A stretch of 14,070 bases of DNA, from NCBI GenBank assembly GCA_036396275.1, contig DASWLD010000195.1, positions 1-14,070 on the forward strand, written 5' to 3'. The translations under genes and the position numbers were made by a program. This document shows, piece by piece, positions 1 through 7,434 of this stretch (positions are counted from its first letter, which is position 1; the number at the start of each line of letters is the position of its first letter). This stretch comes from JACQFZ01 sp036396275. GTDB lineage: Bacteria; Pseudomonadota; Gammaproteobacteria; Acidiferrobacterales; Sulfurifustaceae. The notes beneath the pieces are model-generated. The model saw nothing but the letters and a program-made list of their open reading frames with translations, ran no database searches and was not told the origin of the DNA.

Positions 1-404
1 ACGCCGCCGGCCCGCGCCAAACCGTCCTGCGCCAGGGCGCTTACGACGGGGTCGCGCTCGATGGCGGTTACGCGATGGCCGAGGGCCACCAAGTGCACCG
101 CGTCCTGTCCGAGGCCGGCGGTTGCATCGACCACGTCGCGCGCGCCGCGGCCGATCGCGCGGCGCAAGGGGCCGCGGCCGCCGCGAAGACGACGAAACTG
201 GGTGTCGGTGAATTCGACGCGCAGGCGCGCGCCGCTTTGCGGATCGTGCAGCGAGAGACCGTCGTCGGATTGGATCAGCCGCAAGTCGGACGCCGCGGTC
301 GATTCGTCGAACGGCAGATTCAGCCTTCGCGCCAGCACCGCCGCCGCCGGACGCGCGCTCGCGTCGGCGGCAACGACAACGATCCGCGAAGCGGCCGAGG
401 TCAT
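1..404 (-). CDS. rsmJ: RsmJ, 16S rRNA (guanine-1516-N2)-methyltransferase, 5' part only
   Basis: The leftward reading frame starts at the ATG whose complement is at 402-404 and stays open to the window edge, giving 134 N-terminal residues. The E. coli protein is about 250 residues, so roughly half is present. Residues 93-102 read DATAGLGQDA, the glycine-rich SAM-binding motif I of this family. Residues 114-132 contain AIERDPVVSALAQDGLA, the acidic motif II followed by the run typical of RsmJ/YhiQ. RsmJ methylates G1516 of 16S rRNA using SAM in the cytoplasm. No clear Shine-Dalgarno precedes the ATG; the frame is open further upstream, but the residues there do not look like family sequence. 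The gene is divergent from the molybdenum hydroxylase operon, separated by a long gap. The catalytic C-terminal half lies outside the window, so intactness cannot be judged. Confidence 0.88.
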   Translation of the reverse strand, partial: MTSAASRIVVVAADASARPAAAVLARRLNLPFDESTAASDLRLIQSDDGLSLHDPQSGARLRVEFTDTQFRRLRGGRGPLRRAIGRGARDVVDATAGLGQDAVHLVALGHRVTAIERDPVVSALAQDGLARAGG

Positions 405-538
405 CGTTGAGGCCGATTGGATATGATTGACTCCGGTCTTCGGCTTCGGCGGCGTGGTGCCGCCGTTGCCACCGGCGGCGGCGCGCGCCGAACCCCGTGC
501 GCCCGAAAACGCCGTTGCGCGCTCATTCTCTAGGGATT
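405..538. other. Gene-free 5' flank of rsmJ
   Basis: No convincing coding sequence is seen. Short open frames cross the stretch, but their composition is that of random GC-rich DNA. There is one perfect 7-bp hairpin: CGGCGGC at 447-453, loop GTGGT, GCCGCCG at 459-465, about 45 bases upstream of the rsmJ start. The rsmJ promoter must lie here or in the neighbouring element, but no good -35/-10 pair is visible. Confidence 0.5.
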
Positions 539-756
539 CGTTGAAAAAACAAACCCCGTGCGCCACCAGGGGTGGGCCGCGAAGCGGCGAACGGGCCGAG
601 GATTTCGGCCCTGAACTTTTCGGCGAAGCACGGACGGCGCAGCCGAAAGTGGCGCGCCGAAATTTCAAGCACGTAAGTGGTTGAAATTTCGGGAGTGAGC
701 GCGGACCTGCGCCGCGCGAACGAGTTGAAAAGTCCCTGGACGGGACTTTTTCAACG
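539..756. repeat. Compact seven-hairpin intergenic element with terminal inverted repeat
   Basis: The element is bounded by a perfect 10-bp inverted repeat, CGTTGAAAAA (539-548) and TTTTTCAACG (747-756). Inside are consecutive potential stem-loops separated by 2-6 bases. 553-573: ACCCC/GGGGT. 576-588: GCCGC, loop GAA, GCGGC. 593-611: GGGCCGA/TCGGCCC. 615-650: ACTTTTCGGC/GCCGAAAGT with one bulge. 657-692: perfect 12-bp arms CCGAAATTTCAA/TTGAAATTTCGG, extendable to 16 bp with one mismatch and a GTAA loop. 699-717: GCGCGG/CCGCGC. 724-755: 13-bp arms GTTGAAAAGTCCC against GGGACTTTTTCAAC with one bulged base. GTTGAAA also recurs as a direct repeat at 540, 680 and 724. There is no coding frame or obvious target-site duplication. 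It could be a REP/BIME-like or MITE-like repeat, or a structured RNA. Copy number in the genome cannot be known from here. Confidence 0.7.
724..755. terminator. Symmetric hairpin with A/T tails, possible bidirectional terminator
   Basis: The core GTCCC, loop TGGAC, GGGAC is preceded by AAAA and followed by TTTTT. Both strands therefore read as a stem followed by a T run, the layout of a bidirectional Rho-independent terminator. It is also the last hairpin of the 539-756 element, and its function may be that of the element rather than termination. No gene ends immediately upstream on either strand, which weakens a simple terminator reading. Confidence 0.4.
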
Positions 757-1073
757 GACTCCGAGACGCGCCCAACGAGGGTCAGGCGCGACGAACCAAA
801 CGGGCGACGCGCAAGCCGCCGGCGGTCCCGCGGGTGCGGTGTGGCGCATGCGAGTCTGCCTATTTGCCATGCGGGTTTTGTCGCCATGTTGGCAGGCGGT
901 TGAGCAAACTCGGGGAGGTGACCGATAGCAAGACGCCAAAAAATGCGCCACACTATGTCGTTACCAATCAGACCCGCATGACAAATTAGCGGGCCCGACT
1001 CGGGTGTCCGAAGACGTCGCATCGACGGGCGCCAGCCCTCACTTTGTAACCACCATAGAAGGAGAAAATTCCG
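757..1073. other. Gene-free leader upstream of the iorAB operon
   Basis: No credible gene is seen. The stretch becomes more AT-rich toward 920-990, as expected for a promoter region of the operon starting at 1074. Short inverted repeats occur (CGCATG at 845-850 with CATGCG at 868-873; CCCGA/TCGGG at 994-1004), but none is long enough to call an operator. No convincing sigma-70 or sigma-54 promoter could be assigned. The ribosome binding site AAGGAGA ends about ten bases before the iorA ATG. Confidence 0.45.
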
Positions 1074-1535
1074 ATGGTTGCATTCACGGTTAACGGCAAG
1101 AATGTCTCGGTGAAAGTATCGCCGGACACTCCGCTGCTCTGGGTTCTGCGTGACACGCTCAAGATGACCGGCACCAAGTTTGGGTGCGGTATCGCCCAAT
1201 GCGGCGCGTGCACGGTGCACATCGACGGCGTGCCCACGCGCACTTGCGTGACGCCGGTGTCGGCCGTAGCCGGCAAGAAGGTTCTCACGATCGAGGCCGT
1301 CGCGGCCACCGCCGCCGGCAAGGCGGTGCAGGATGCATGGGTTGCACTCGACGTGCCCCAGTGCGGCTACTGCCAGTCCGGCCAGATCATGAGCGCGGCG
1401 GCGCTGCTGGAAAAGTCCAGGTCCCCCTCGGATGCCGACATCGACAAGGCCATGTCGGGCAATATCTGCCGCTGCGGCACTTACAACCGGATACGCGCGG
1501 GCATTCATCGTGCCGCGACGAAGATGAGGGCCTAA
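1074..1535 (+). CDS. iorA: [2Fe-2S] subunit of a xanthine-oxidase-family molybdenum hydroxylase (isoquinoline 1-oxidoreductase alpha-like)
   Basis: This 153-residue protein has the full family length. An N-terminal ferredoxin-like domain carries Cys38, Cys43, Cys46 and Cys58 (GCGIAQCGACTVH), which bind one [2Fe-2S] cluster. A C-terminal helical domain carries Cys97, Cys100, Cys132 and Cys134 (CGYC and CRCG), which bind the second cluster near the molybdenum site. It would pass electrons from the molybdopterin subunit to an external acceptor; no FAD subunit gene is present, as is usual for the Ior type. A strong AAGGAGA site precedes the ATG. It has no signal peptide, so it would be exported together with the Tat-targeted partner encoded 2 bases downstream. 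The symbol reflects the nearest characterised type; the true substrate cannot be told from sequence. Confidence 0.92.
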   Translation: MVAFTVNGKNVSVKVSPDTPLLWVLRDTLKMTGTKFGCGIAQCGACTVHIDGVPTRTCVTPVSAVAGKKVLTIEAVAATAAGKAVQDAWVALDVPQCGYCQSGQIMSAAALLEKSRSPSDADIDKAMSGNICRCGTYNRIRAGIHRAATKMRA

Positions 1536-1537
1536 TC

Positions 1538-3694
1538 ATGGGAAAAATCTCTGACATCGACTTCAACGAGGGCCGGCGCTCGTTCCTGAAAGTAAGCGCC
1601 GTCGTCGGCGGTGGATTTGCCGTCGGCGTATTCGTTCCGGGCGCCGCGCGTTTCGCCGAAGCAGCCGCCGGCAAGGCCTTTTCGCCGAACGCCTGGGTGC
1701 GCATCACGCCGGACAATTCGGTAACGCTGGTCGCCGACAAGTCCGAAATGGGGCAGGGCGTTTACACCGCCATGCCGATGATGATCGCCGAAGAACTGGA
1801 CATCGACTGGTCGAAGGTACGCATCGAGCAGGCCGTCTCCTCGCCGGTGTATGCAAACCCGTTCCTCGGCGCGCAAGCGACGGGCGGTTCGACCTCGATT
1901 CGATCTTCGTACACCGCTATGCGCCAAGCCGGCGCCACCGCGCGCGCCATGCTCGTGGCCGCCGCCGCCGATAAATGGAAGGTGGCCGCCGATTCATTGA
2001 CGACGAGCGGCGGCGTGGTGTTCGGTCCGGGCGGAAAGAAGGCGACCTATGGCCAACTCGCCACGAAGGCCGCGACGCTGCCGGTACCGAAGGACGTCAA
2101 GCTCAAGGACCCGAGCACGTTCAAGTTGCTCGGTAAGCCGACCAAGCGGCTCGACACGCCCCTAAAAGTCAACGGGAAGGCGAAGTTCGGTCTCGACGTC
2201 ACTGTCCCCGGAATGCTGGTCGCGGTCGTCGAACGCTCGCCGGTGCTCGGCGGCGCGATCGATAAATTCGACGCCAAGAAGGCAATGGCGATCAAGGGCG
2301 TGAAGAAGGTCGTGCCGATCCAAAGCAACGTCGCCGCCGGTGTCGCCGTCATCGCCGATAGTTTCTGGACGGCCAAGAAGGGTCGCGACGCGCTGGCTGT
2401 TACTTGGAAGGGCGGCAACGCGTCGCTGTCCACCGCCGGCATGCAGAAAGAAATGCTGGCCCTGGCGGACGCCCCGAAAGGCGCGCTCACGGCGCGCAAA
2501 GAGGGCGATGTGGCTTCGGCCAAGCCGGCCAAGACGATCGAGGCGGTTTACGAGGTTCCGTATCTTGCGCATGCGACCATGGAACCGATGAATTGCGTCG
2601 CCTGGGTCAAGAAGAACGAAGTCGAGATTTGGGCGCCGACGCAAGCGCCCGGCGTCAATCAGTTCGTCGTCGCCGGCATGCTCAAGATGAAACCCGAGCA
2701 GATCAAAGTCCACACGACGTTCCTCGGCGGCGGGTTCGGCCGTCGTTTCGGCCAGGACTACATCGTCGAAGCGGTGCAATTGTCGGCAGCGGTCGGCGCT
2801 CCGGTGAAACTCGTGTTTACGCGCGAAGACGATACCCGCGGCTATCACTATCGGCCGATGTCGGTATGCAAGCTCACCGGCGGTCTCGATTCGAGCGGCA
2901 ACCCGGTGTCATTCGCCGCCAACATCGTGTGCGAATCGCTGTCGGTCGGCACCGGTGCGGAGCCGGCGCTGATCCGCAAGGACGGCGTGGATACCACGGC
3001 GGTCGAGGGCTTGACGGACACGCCGTATGCCGTGCCGAACATCGACATCGAGTGGGTCAAGTACTCACCGGGTGTCCGCACTTGGTTTTGGCGCTCGGTC
3101 GGCAACTCGCAGAACTATTTCTTCGGCGAGTCGTTTATCGACGAGATGGCCCATGCGGCGGGCAAGGATCCGCTCGAATTCCGCCGCGCACTTCTCGACA
3201 AGCAACCGCGCCACAAGCGCGTGCTTGAGCTGGCGGCGGAGAAAGCCGGTTGGGGCAGTCCGCTCCCCGCGGGCCGCGCGCGCGGTATCGCCGTGGCCTC
3301 ATCCTTCGGGAGTTTCATCGCCCAGGTCGTCGAGGTGTCGATCGAAAACGGAAAACCGCGCGTGCATCGGGTCGTGTGCGCGACCGACGTCGGCGCGACG
3401 GTCAATCCCGATACGATCGTGGCGCAGATGGAAAGCGCCATCGTCTACGGCTTATCCGCGGCGCTGCACCAGAAGATCACGTTCAAGGACGGCACGGTTG
3501 AGCAGTCGAACTTCCACGACTATCAACCGCTACGCATGAACGAGATGCCGTCGGTCGAAGTGCACATCGTGCAAAGCGGCGAAGCGCCCGGCGGCGTCGG
3601 TGAACCCGGCACCCCGCCGATTGCGCCAGCCGTCACCAACGCGCTGTTTGTGTTGACCGGTAAGCGCATTCGCAAGCTGCCGATCGAAGTGTAG
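1538..3694 (+). CDS. iorB: Tat-exported molybdopterin-binding subunit of a molybdenum hydroxylase (isoquinoline 1-oxidoreductase beta-like)
   Basis: The protein has 718 residues, normal for IorB-like large subunits. The start chosen is the ATG two bases after the iorA stop, with AGGG nearby as ribosome binding site; the frame is open farther upstream, but only inside iorA. Residues 13-18 are RRSFLK followed by a hydrophobic stretch, a twin-arginine signal, so the folded enzyme should act in the periplasm. GGGFGRRF at 397-404 matches the molybdopterin-contacting glycine loop, and GVGEPGTPP near 687-695 holds the catalytic glutamate (about Glu689) of the xanthine oxidase family. The family hydroxylates N-heterocycles or oxidises aldehydes with water as oxygen source. 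Downstream mocA supports a molybdopterin-cytosine-dinucleotide cofactor. No xdhC/coxI-type maturation gene is in view. The substrate is unassigned. Confidence 0.92.
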   Translation: MGKISDIDFNEGRRSFLKVSAVVGGGFAVGVFVPGAARFAEAAAGKAFSPNAWVRITPDNSVTLVADKSEMGQGVYTAMPMMIAEELDIDWSKVRIEQAVSSPVYANPFLGAQATGGSTSIRSSYTAMRQAGATARAMLVAAAADKWKVAADSLTTSGGVVFGPGGKKATYGQLATKAATLPVPKDVKLKDPSTFKLLGKPTKRLDTPLKVNGKAKFGLDVTVPGMLVAVVERSPVLGGAIDKFDAKKAMAIKGVKKVVPIQSNVAAGVAVIADSFWTAKKGRDALAVTWKGGNASLSTAGMQKEMLALADAPKGALTARKEGDVASAKPAKTIEAVYEVPYLAHATMEPMNCVAWVKKNEVEIWAPTQAPGVNQFVVAGMLKMKPEQIKVHTTFLGGGFGRRFGQDYIVEAVQLSAAVGAPVKLVFTREDDTRGYHYRPMSVCKLTGGLDSSGNPVSFAANIVCESLSVGTGAEPALIRKDGVDTTAVEGLTDTPYAVPNIDIEWVKYSPGVRTWFWRSVGNSQNYFFGESFIDEMAHAAGKDPLEFRRALLDKQPRHKRVLELAAEKAGWGSPLPAGRARGIAVASSFGSFIAQVVEVSIENGKPRVHRVVCATDVGATVNPDTIVAQMESAIVYGLSAALHQKITFKDGTVEQSNFHDYQPLRMNEMPSVEVHIVQSGEAPGGVGEPGTPPIAPAVTNALFVLTGKRIRKLPIEV

Positions 3695-3738
3695 TACCCG
3701 TCCCGGCGGCGTGAAGCGTCGCGCTCTTGGACAGCCGT

Positions 3739-3800
3739 CGCCCCTCCTCATCCCCTCCCCCACGAGCGGGGGAGGGCGAGAGTGGGGGCGGTATTTTTTC
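3739..3800 (+). terminator. GC-rich hairpin plus T tract between iorB and mocA
   Basis: CCCTCCCCC (3753-3761), loop ACGAGC, GGGGGAGGG (3768-3776) is a perfect 9-bp stem. CGCCCC (3739-3744) and GGGGCG (3785-3790) can close a longer imperfect stem. TTTTTT at 3794-3799 follows almost directly, so a Rho-independent terminator for iorAB is plausible. The CCCTCCCCC-ACGAGC-GGGGGAGGG design also resembles REP-type palindromes scattered in many proteobacterial genomes. mocA begins only about 20 bases after the T tract, so termination would have to be partial if mocA is cotranscribed. Confidence 0.5.
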
Positions 3801-3817
3801 AAGCCTCATAGTTCAAA

Positions 3818-4399
3818 ATGATCGTCGGCATTCTCTTGGCGGCCGGGGAATCGCGTCGCTTCGGTTCCCGAAAACTCCTGCATCCCTTGGCCGACGGAAC
3901 TCCGATCGGCGTACGCAGTGCCGAGAATCTGGCCAGCGCCGTCGACCGCGCGATTGCGGTGGTCGCGCCCGGTGACGGTCAGTTGATTGACTGCTTGGCA
4001 AAAACGGCGTTAGCGATATGCGCGTGCCCTCGCTCGCACGAAGGGATGGGAGCGAGCCTCGCCTGCGGCGTGCGCGCGGCCTCGGACGCCTCGGGCTGGG
4101 TAATCGCACTTGCCGACATGCCGTTCGTGTTGCCATCCACCATTGCGCTGGTTGCGCAGGCACTGCGCGACGGCGCCCCGATCGCCGCACCGGAGCACGC
4201 CGGCGAGCGCGGACACCCGGTCGGCATCGCGAGCGAATACTACCCGGAGCTGGCAGCGCTCGGCGGCGACGTCGGCGCAAGACACATTTTGCAGCGCGAC
4301 CGATCGCGCATCGTTGTCCTAGCGGTGGACGATCCGGGCATACACCGCGACATCGACGCACCCGAAGACGTACGCGCGGAAGAGCGCGGCATCGATTAG
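3818..4399 (+). CDS. mocA: MocA-type molybdenum cofactor cytidylyltransferase
   Basis: The product is 193 residues of the MobA/MocA nucleotidyltransferase fold. Residues 7-21 are LAAGESRRFGSRKLL, the nucleotide-binding signature. ALADMP at 97-102 supplies the metal-binding aspartate, and GHPVGI at 132-137 and a C-terminal DIDAPED motif are also typical. MocA joins CMP from CTP to Mo-molybdopterin, giving molybdopterin cytosine dinucleotide, the cofactor of bacterial xanthine-oxidase-family enzymes. Its position directly after iorAB supports MocA over the GMP-specific MobA, and GHPVGI (rather than a guanine-selecting motif) fits; the CTP preference is still inference. The ATG has no evident Shine-Dalgarno. 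The gene converges on the acyltransferase ending at 4496; no strong terminator is seen in the 96 bases between them. Confidence 0.85.
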   Translation: MIVGILLAAGESRRFGSRKLLHPLADGTPIGVRSAENLASAVDRAIAVVAPGDGQLIDCLAKTALAICACPRSHEGMGASLACGVRAASDASGWVIALADMPFVLPSTIALVAQALRDGAPIAAPEHAGERGHPVGIASEYYPELAALGGDVGARHILQRDRSRIVVLAVDDPGIHRDIDAPEDVRAEERGID

Positions 4400-4495
4400 G
4401 CTTTTCGTTTTCGGTGAACAGCGTCCGATCGGCGAAATAAAATGGGGCGAGTTTCCCGATCGTCGGCGCAGCCAGCGGCGCTAGCGTTTGCCGGT

Positions 4496-5431
4496 TCAGA
4501 CGGAATAAAAGGGTGCTTCCCCTTCGGGCCGGGTTTTGAACCGGCGGTGTAGCCAGAAGTACTGTTCGGGACAGGTGCGCACGGCGACCTCAATTGCCTG
4601 GTTCATGCGCGTGGTGTCGGCGAGCGGGTCGCCGGTCGGGTAGTCGGACAGGGGCGGCATGAAAATGACTTCGTAGCCCGCCCCGCGCGGCAGCTGGCGC
4701 GTGACGCAGGGAATAACCGTTGCGTTCGTCATGGCGGCGAGCCGTCCGAGCACCTTCACCGTCGCGGTCTGAATTCCAAAGAACGGAACGTGGCAAGCGT
4801 TGCGCATTCCCAGATCCTGATCGGGAAGATAGTAAAGTGGTTTGCCGGCGTTGAGTTGCGTCACCACCGACACCAGTCCGCGCGCGTGATCGATTAGCAG
4901 CGCCTTGAAGCGCGAGCGTCGGCGTAGCGCGACCGTTCCCATCAATCGGTTGTGCGGAAAACGAAAGATGTCCACGATCGGCAGGTCGATCGAGAGTCGC
5001 AACCCGCCCATCTCGATGCCGACGACGTGCGGCGCAAGCAGGATTACGCGACGTCCCGCGGCGATGGCGCGATCGTAGTGTTCGCGACCGTGCCAGTGTA
5101 CTTGTCGCCGCAGACGCTGCGGCGCACCCCACCAAGCCGTTCCGAAGTCGAGGATCGATCGCGCCAGCGCACGGAAATGCGAGCGCGCGAGCCGACGCGA
5201 CGCCGCTCGCGAAAGTTCCGGAAAGCAGCGTTCGATGTTCACGCACACGATGTGCCGGCGCGACGCAAACACGAGATAAAACAGTTCACCCAGTACCGCA
5301 CCGACCAGCCAAGTCGCGCGCATGGGCAACAGACTCAGCGTGCGCATGAGAAGGAGACCGATCCACGTCGGCCAGAAACGCGGGCGCCAGAAACTGGACA
5401 ACGGCCTAGCGTCGGTAGGGCGAGAGAGCAT
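4496..5431 (-). CDS. LpxL/HtrB-family acyltransferase, downstream copy of a tandem pair
   Basis: This 311-residue protein is full length for the lipid A late acyltransferase family. A hydrophobic N-terminal segment (about 22-55) would anchor it in the inner membrane. The catalytic HX4E motif is His135-Glu140 in LLAPHVVGIEMGG. YYLPDQD ends at residue 206, and the C-terminal PEQYFWLHRRFKTRP is a family hallmark. Such enzymes move acyl chains from acyl-ACP to lipid A precursors or related lipids. It starts at an ATG 26 bases inside the end of the upstream paralogue, with GAGG as ribosome binding site, so the two are almost certainly cotranscribed and translationally coupled. It differs clearly from its partner in the acyl-pocket region, suggesting different chains or positions. 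Assignment to LpxL, LpxM or a non-lipid-A role is not possible here. Confidence 0.87.
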   Translation of the reverse strand: MLSRPTDARPLSSFWRPRFWPTWIGLLLMRTLSLLPMRATWLVGAVLGELFYLVFASRRHIVCVNIERCFPELSRAASRRLARSHFRALARSILDFGTAWWGAPQRLRRQVHWHGREHYDRAIAAGRRVILLAPHVVGIEMGGLRLSIDLPIVDIFRFPHNRLMGTVALRRRSRFKALLIDHARGLVSVVTQLNAGKPLYYLPDQDLGMRNACHVPFFGIQTATVKVLGRLAAMTNATVIPCVTRQLPRGAGYEVIFMPPLSDYPTGDPLADTTRMNQAIEVAVRTCPEQYFWLHRRFKTRPEGEAPFYSV

Positions 5432-6371
5432 TGTCGGGCCTCGTCTTGAAGCGGCGATAAGACCAGAAATATTGTTCGGGCGCTCGGCGCACCCCGGCTT
5501 CGATCGCCGCGTTCATACGGCTGGTGTCCTTTAGCTGGTCGCCGGTCGGAAAATCCGCGAGCGGGCGATCGAGCGTAACGACATAGCCGTTCCCGCAAGG
5601 GAGTTGCCGCGTGATGCACGGGATCACGACGGCGTTGGCGAGTTGTGCGAGGCGCCCGAGCGCGGTAAAGGTCGCGGCCGGGACGCCGAAGAATGGTGCA
5701 AACACAAAACTGTCGCCCCGACGATCGGGATCTTGATCGGGAAGGTAGTAAAAACCCCGGCCGGCTCGAAGCTCGCGCACCAAACGGCCAAGATTGCCGT
5801 AGCGCTCGACGGCGCGTCCGTCGAAGCGGGTACGGAAATTCAGGATGGCGGATTGCAGCAACGGGTTGCGTGACTGGCGGTACATGCAAGTCAGCGGCCA
5901 CTCCGACGATAGTCGCGCCCAAGCGATCTCGAGCCCCACATAGTGCGGCGCCAACAGAATGACGGCACGCCCTTCGCTGCGTGCATGCGCGTAGTGTTCG
6001 CCGCCAATGATGCGCACCTCGCGTTGTAGCCGCGCGCGCGAACCAAACCAGGCCAGACCCACGTCCATGAGCGCTTGGCCGTAGCGTCGGTAGTATCGGC
6101 GTGCAAGCGCGTCGCGTTCAGCGCTGTCGAGCGACGGGAAGCAGAGCGCGAGATTAGTCGGTACCGTGGGCGTGCGGTAGAACCGGTAGGCGCACTCTCC
6201 GAGCACGACCCCAAGCAACCAGCGTACTCGCGTGGGGAACAGGCTCAAAAAACGAAACGAACCGATCGCAAGCCACGTCGGCCAGAAACGTGGATGGGAG
6301 TAGGTCAGAAATCGCGGCGGCGCCGTGGCGTTTGGCGCGTAAGCTTTGCAAAAACTCTTGGGCTGAGGCAT
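5406..6371 (-). CDS. LpxL/HtrB-family acyltransferase, upstream copy of a tandem pair
   Basis: The protein has 321 residues with the same architecture as the following gene: RFWPTW at residues 28-33, a membrane-inserting hydrophobic segment (about 35-62), HX4E at His143-Glu148 (APHYVGLEIA), YYLPDQD ending at 214, and a C-terminal PEQYFWSYRRFKTRP. The C-terminal motif has SY where the usual family sequence has LH. It would use acyl-ACP to acylate a lipid A-type acceptor at the cytoplasmic face of the inner membrane. The ATG at 6371 lies about 10 residues farther N-terminal than the corresponding start of its paralogue, so a slightly later start is possible. Some 127 bases separate it from ttcA; no clear promoter or terminator is visible there. 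The pair probably arose by duplication, then diverged. Confidence 0.87.
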   Translation of the reverse strand: MPQPKSFCKAYAPNATAPPRFLTYSHPRFWPTWLAIGSFRFLSLFPTRVRWLLGVVLGECAYRFYRTPTVPTNLALCFPSLDSAERDALARRYYRRYGQALMDVGLAWFGSRARLQREVRIIGGEHYAHARSEGRAVILLAPHYVGLEIAWARLSSEWPLTCMYRQSRNPLLQSAILNFRTRFDGRAVERYGNLGRLVRELRAGRGFYYLPDQDPDRRGDSFVFAPFFGVPAATFTALGRLAQLANAVVIPCITRQLPCGNGYVVTLDRPLADFPTGDQLKDTSRMNAAIEAGVRRAPEQYFWSYRRFKTRPDNALSPYRR

Positions 6372-6498
6372 CGGGGTTTGGACGAGATTCGAAGCGCTCG
6401 TACTGCACGAAACACCGTCCCTAGCGAGCTCGTGCTATTTGTCGGACCGGCTCGCTTTATTCCGGGAGGTCAAACACCGGAACAAAACCCGAATCGAT

Positions 6499-7362
6499 CT
6501 ATAGCCTAGCAGGTGTTTTGTTTATGGGGTAACCGATCGTGGACTCGGCTGTCGCGTTCATCGTAGCAAAGTCGAAGAGGCCCCGATCGGCCAGATGCGA
6601 CGGCGCCACGTTTTGCAGCGCGCGGAAAATGTTATCGATCCGCCCGGGAAATTTCTTGTCCCACTGCCGCAGCATTTCCTTGATCGCCTGGCGCTGGAGA
6701 TTCGGCTGCGAGCCGCAGAGGTTGCACGGGATGATGGGGAATTCTTTTATGCGCGCCAATTCGCGCAAGTCGTCTTCGCCGCAATACGCGAGCGGCCGGA
6801 TGACGATGTGCCGGCCGTCGTCGCTCACGAGCTTCGGCGGCATGCTTTTTAGCTTTGCGCCGTAGAACATATTGAGGAAGAACGTTTCCAGGATGTCCTC
6901 ACGATGATGACCCAGCGCGATTTTGGTACACCCGAGTTCCGCCGCCGCGCGATAAATATTCCCGCGCCGCAGCCGCGAGCACAGGCTGCACAGGGTCTTG
7001 CCTTCCGGGATGACGCGCTTCACCACCGAGTAGGTATCGCGGCTCTCGATTCGAAACGGCACACCGCGCCTTTTCAGGTAATTGGGTAGGACGTGCGCGG
7101 GGAAATCCGGCTGCTTCTGATCCAAGTTGTACGCGATCAGATCGAAGGGCACCGGCGACTTGGCGCGTAGCGCGAGCAGGATATCGAGTAGCGCATAGCT
7201 GTCCTTGCCGCCGGAGAGGCACACCATCACCTTGTCGCCGGCGTCGATCATGTGGAAGTCCGCGATCGCGGCGCCGACCAGCCGTCGCAACCGCTTGGCG
7301 ACCTTGGCGGACTCGCGACGCGCTTTGCGGTCGTCGTGTTGGAGCGGGATAACGGCGTTCAT
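6499..7362 (-). CDS. ttcA: TtcA, tRNA 2-thiocytidine(32) synthetase
   Basis: The protein has 287 residues and is complete. SGGKDS at 50-55 is the PP-loop that adenylates the target base. CSLC at 125-128 and CNLC at 213-216 are the two Cys-X2-Cys pairs; in TtcA these provide the [4Fe-4S] ligands and the catalytic cysteines. GHHREDILET at 151-160 is also characteristic. TtcA converts C32 of certain tRNAs to 2-thiocytidine using ATP and an iron-sulfur cluster in the cytoplasm. It is 72 bases downstream of the DUF374 acyltransferase on the same strand and has only a weak purine-rich site (GAGAGA) before the ATG. Its function is unrelated to the lipid genes on either side, so the linkage is probably incidental. 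Confidence 0.95.
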   Translation of the reverse strand: MNAVIPLQHDDRKARRESAKVAKRLRRLVGAAIADFHMIDAGDKVMVCLSGGKDSYALLDILLALRAKSPVPFDLIAYNLDQKQPDFPAHVLPNYLKRRGVPFRIESRDTYSVVKRVIPEGKTLCSLCSRLRRGNIYRAAAELGCTKIALGHHREDILETFFLNMFYGAKLKSMPPKLVSDDGRHIVIRPLAYCGEDDLRELARIKEFPIIPCNLCGSQPNLQRQAIKEMLRQWDKKFPGRIDNIFRALQNVAPSHLADRGLFDFATMNATAESTIGYPINKTPARL

Positions 7363-7434
7363 TGGGCGATTCTCTCGGATGCAAACAAAGGACGGGGTGC
7401 AATCATGGCCCGAGCGAAGACAGCGCGGTGCAAA

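Noticed and set aside
539..756. Integron attC site
   Set aside because: The ends read GTTGAAA on the left and TTTCAAC on the right, the reverse of the RYYYAAC...GTTRRRY order of attC. No integrase or cassette array is present.
889..905. Sigma-54-like promoter TTGGCAGGCGGTTGAGC upstream of iorA
   Set aside because: The -24 half is good but the -12 half reads TTGAGC, not TTGC followed by A/T, and it is about 170 bases from the gene. The match is too weak to call.
427..951. Several 66-85 codon open frames in the rsmJ-iorA gap
   Set aside because: They run through the hairpin element, lack ribosome binding sites and show random GC-rich composition without any family pattern.
2162..2848. Leftward open frame antisense to iorB
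   Set aside because: The Arg/His-rich composition is typical of a shadow frame. The plus strand carries conserved IorB motifs throughout.
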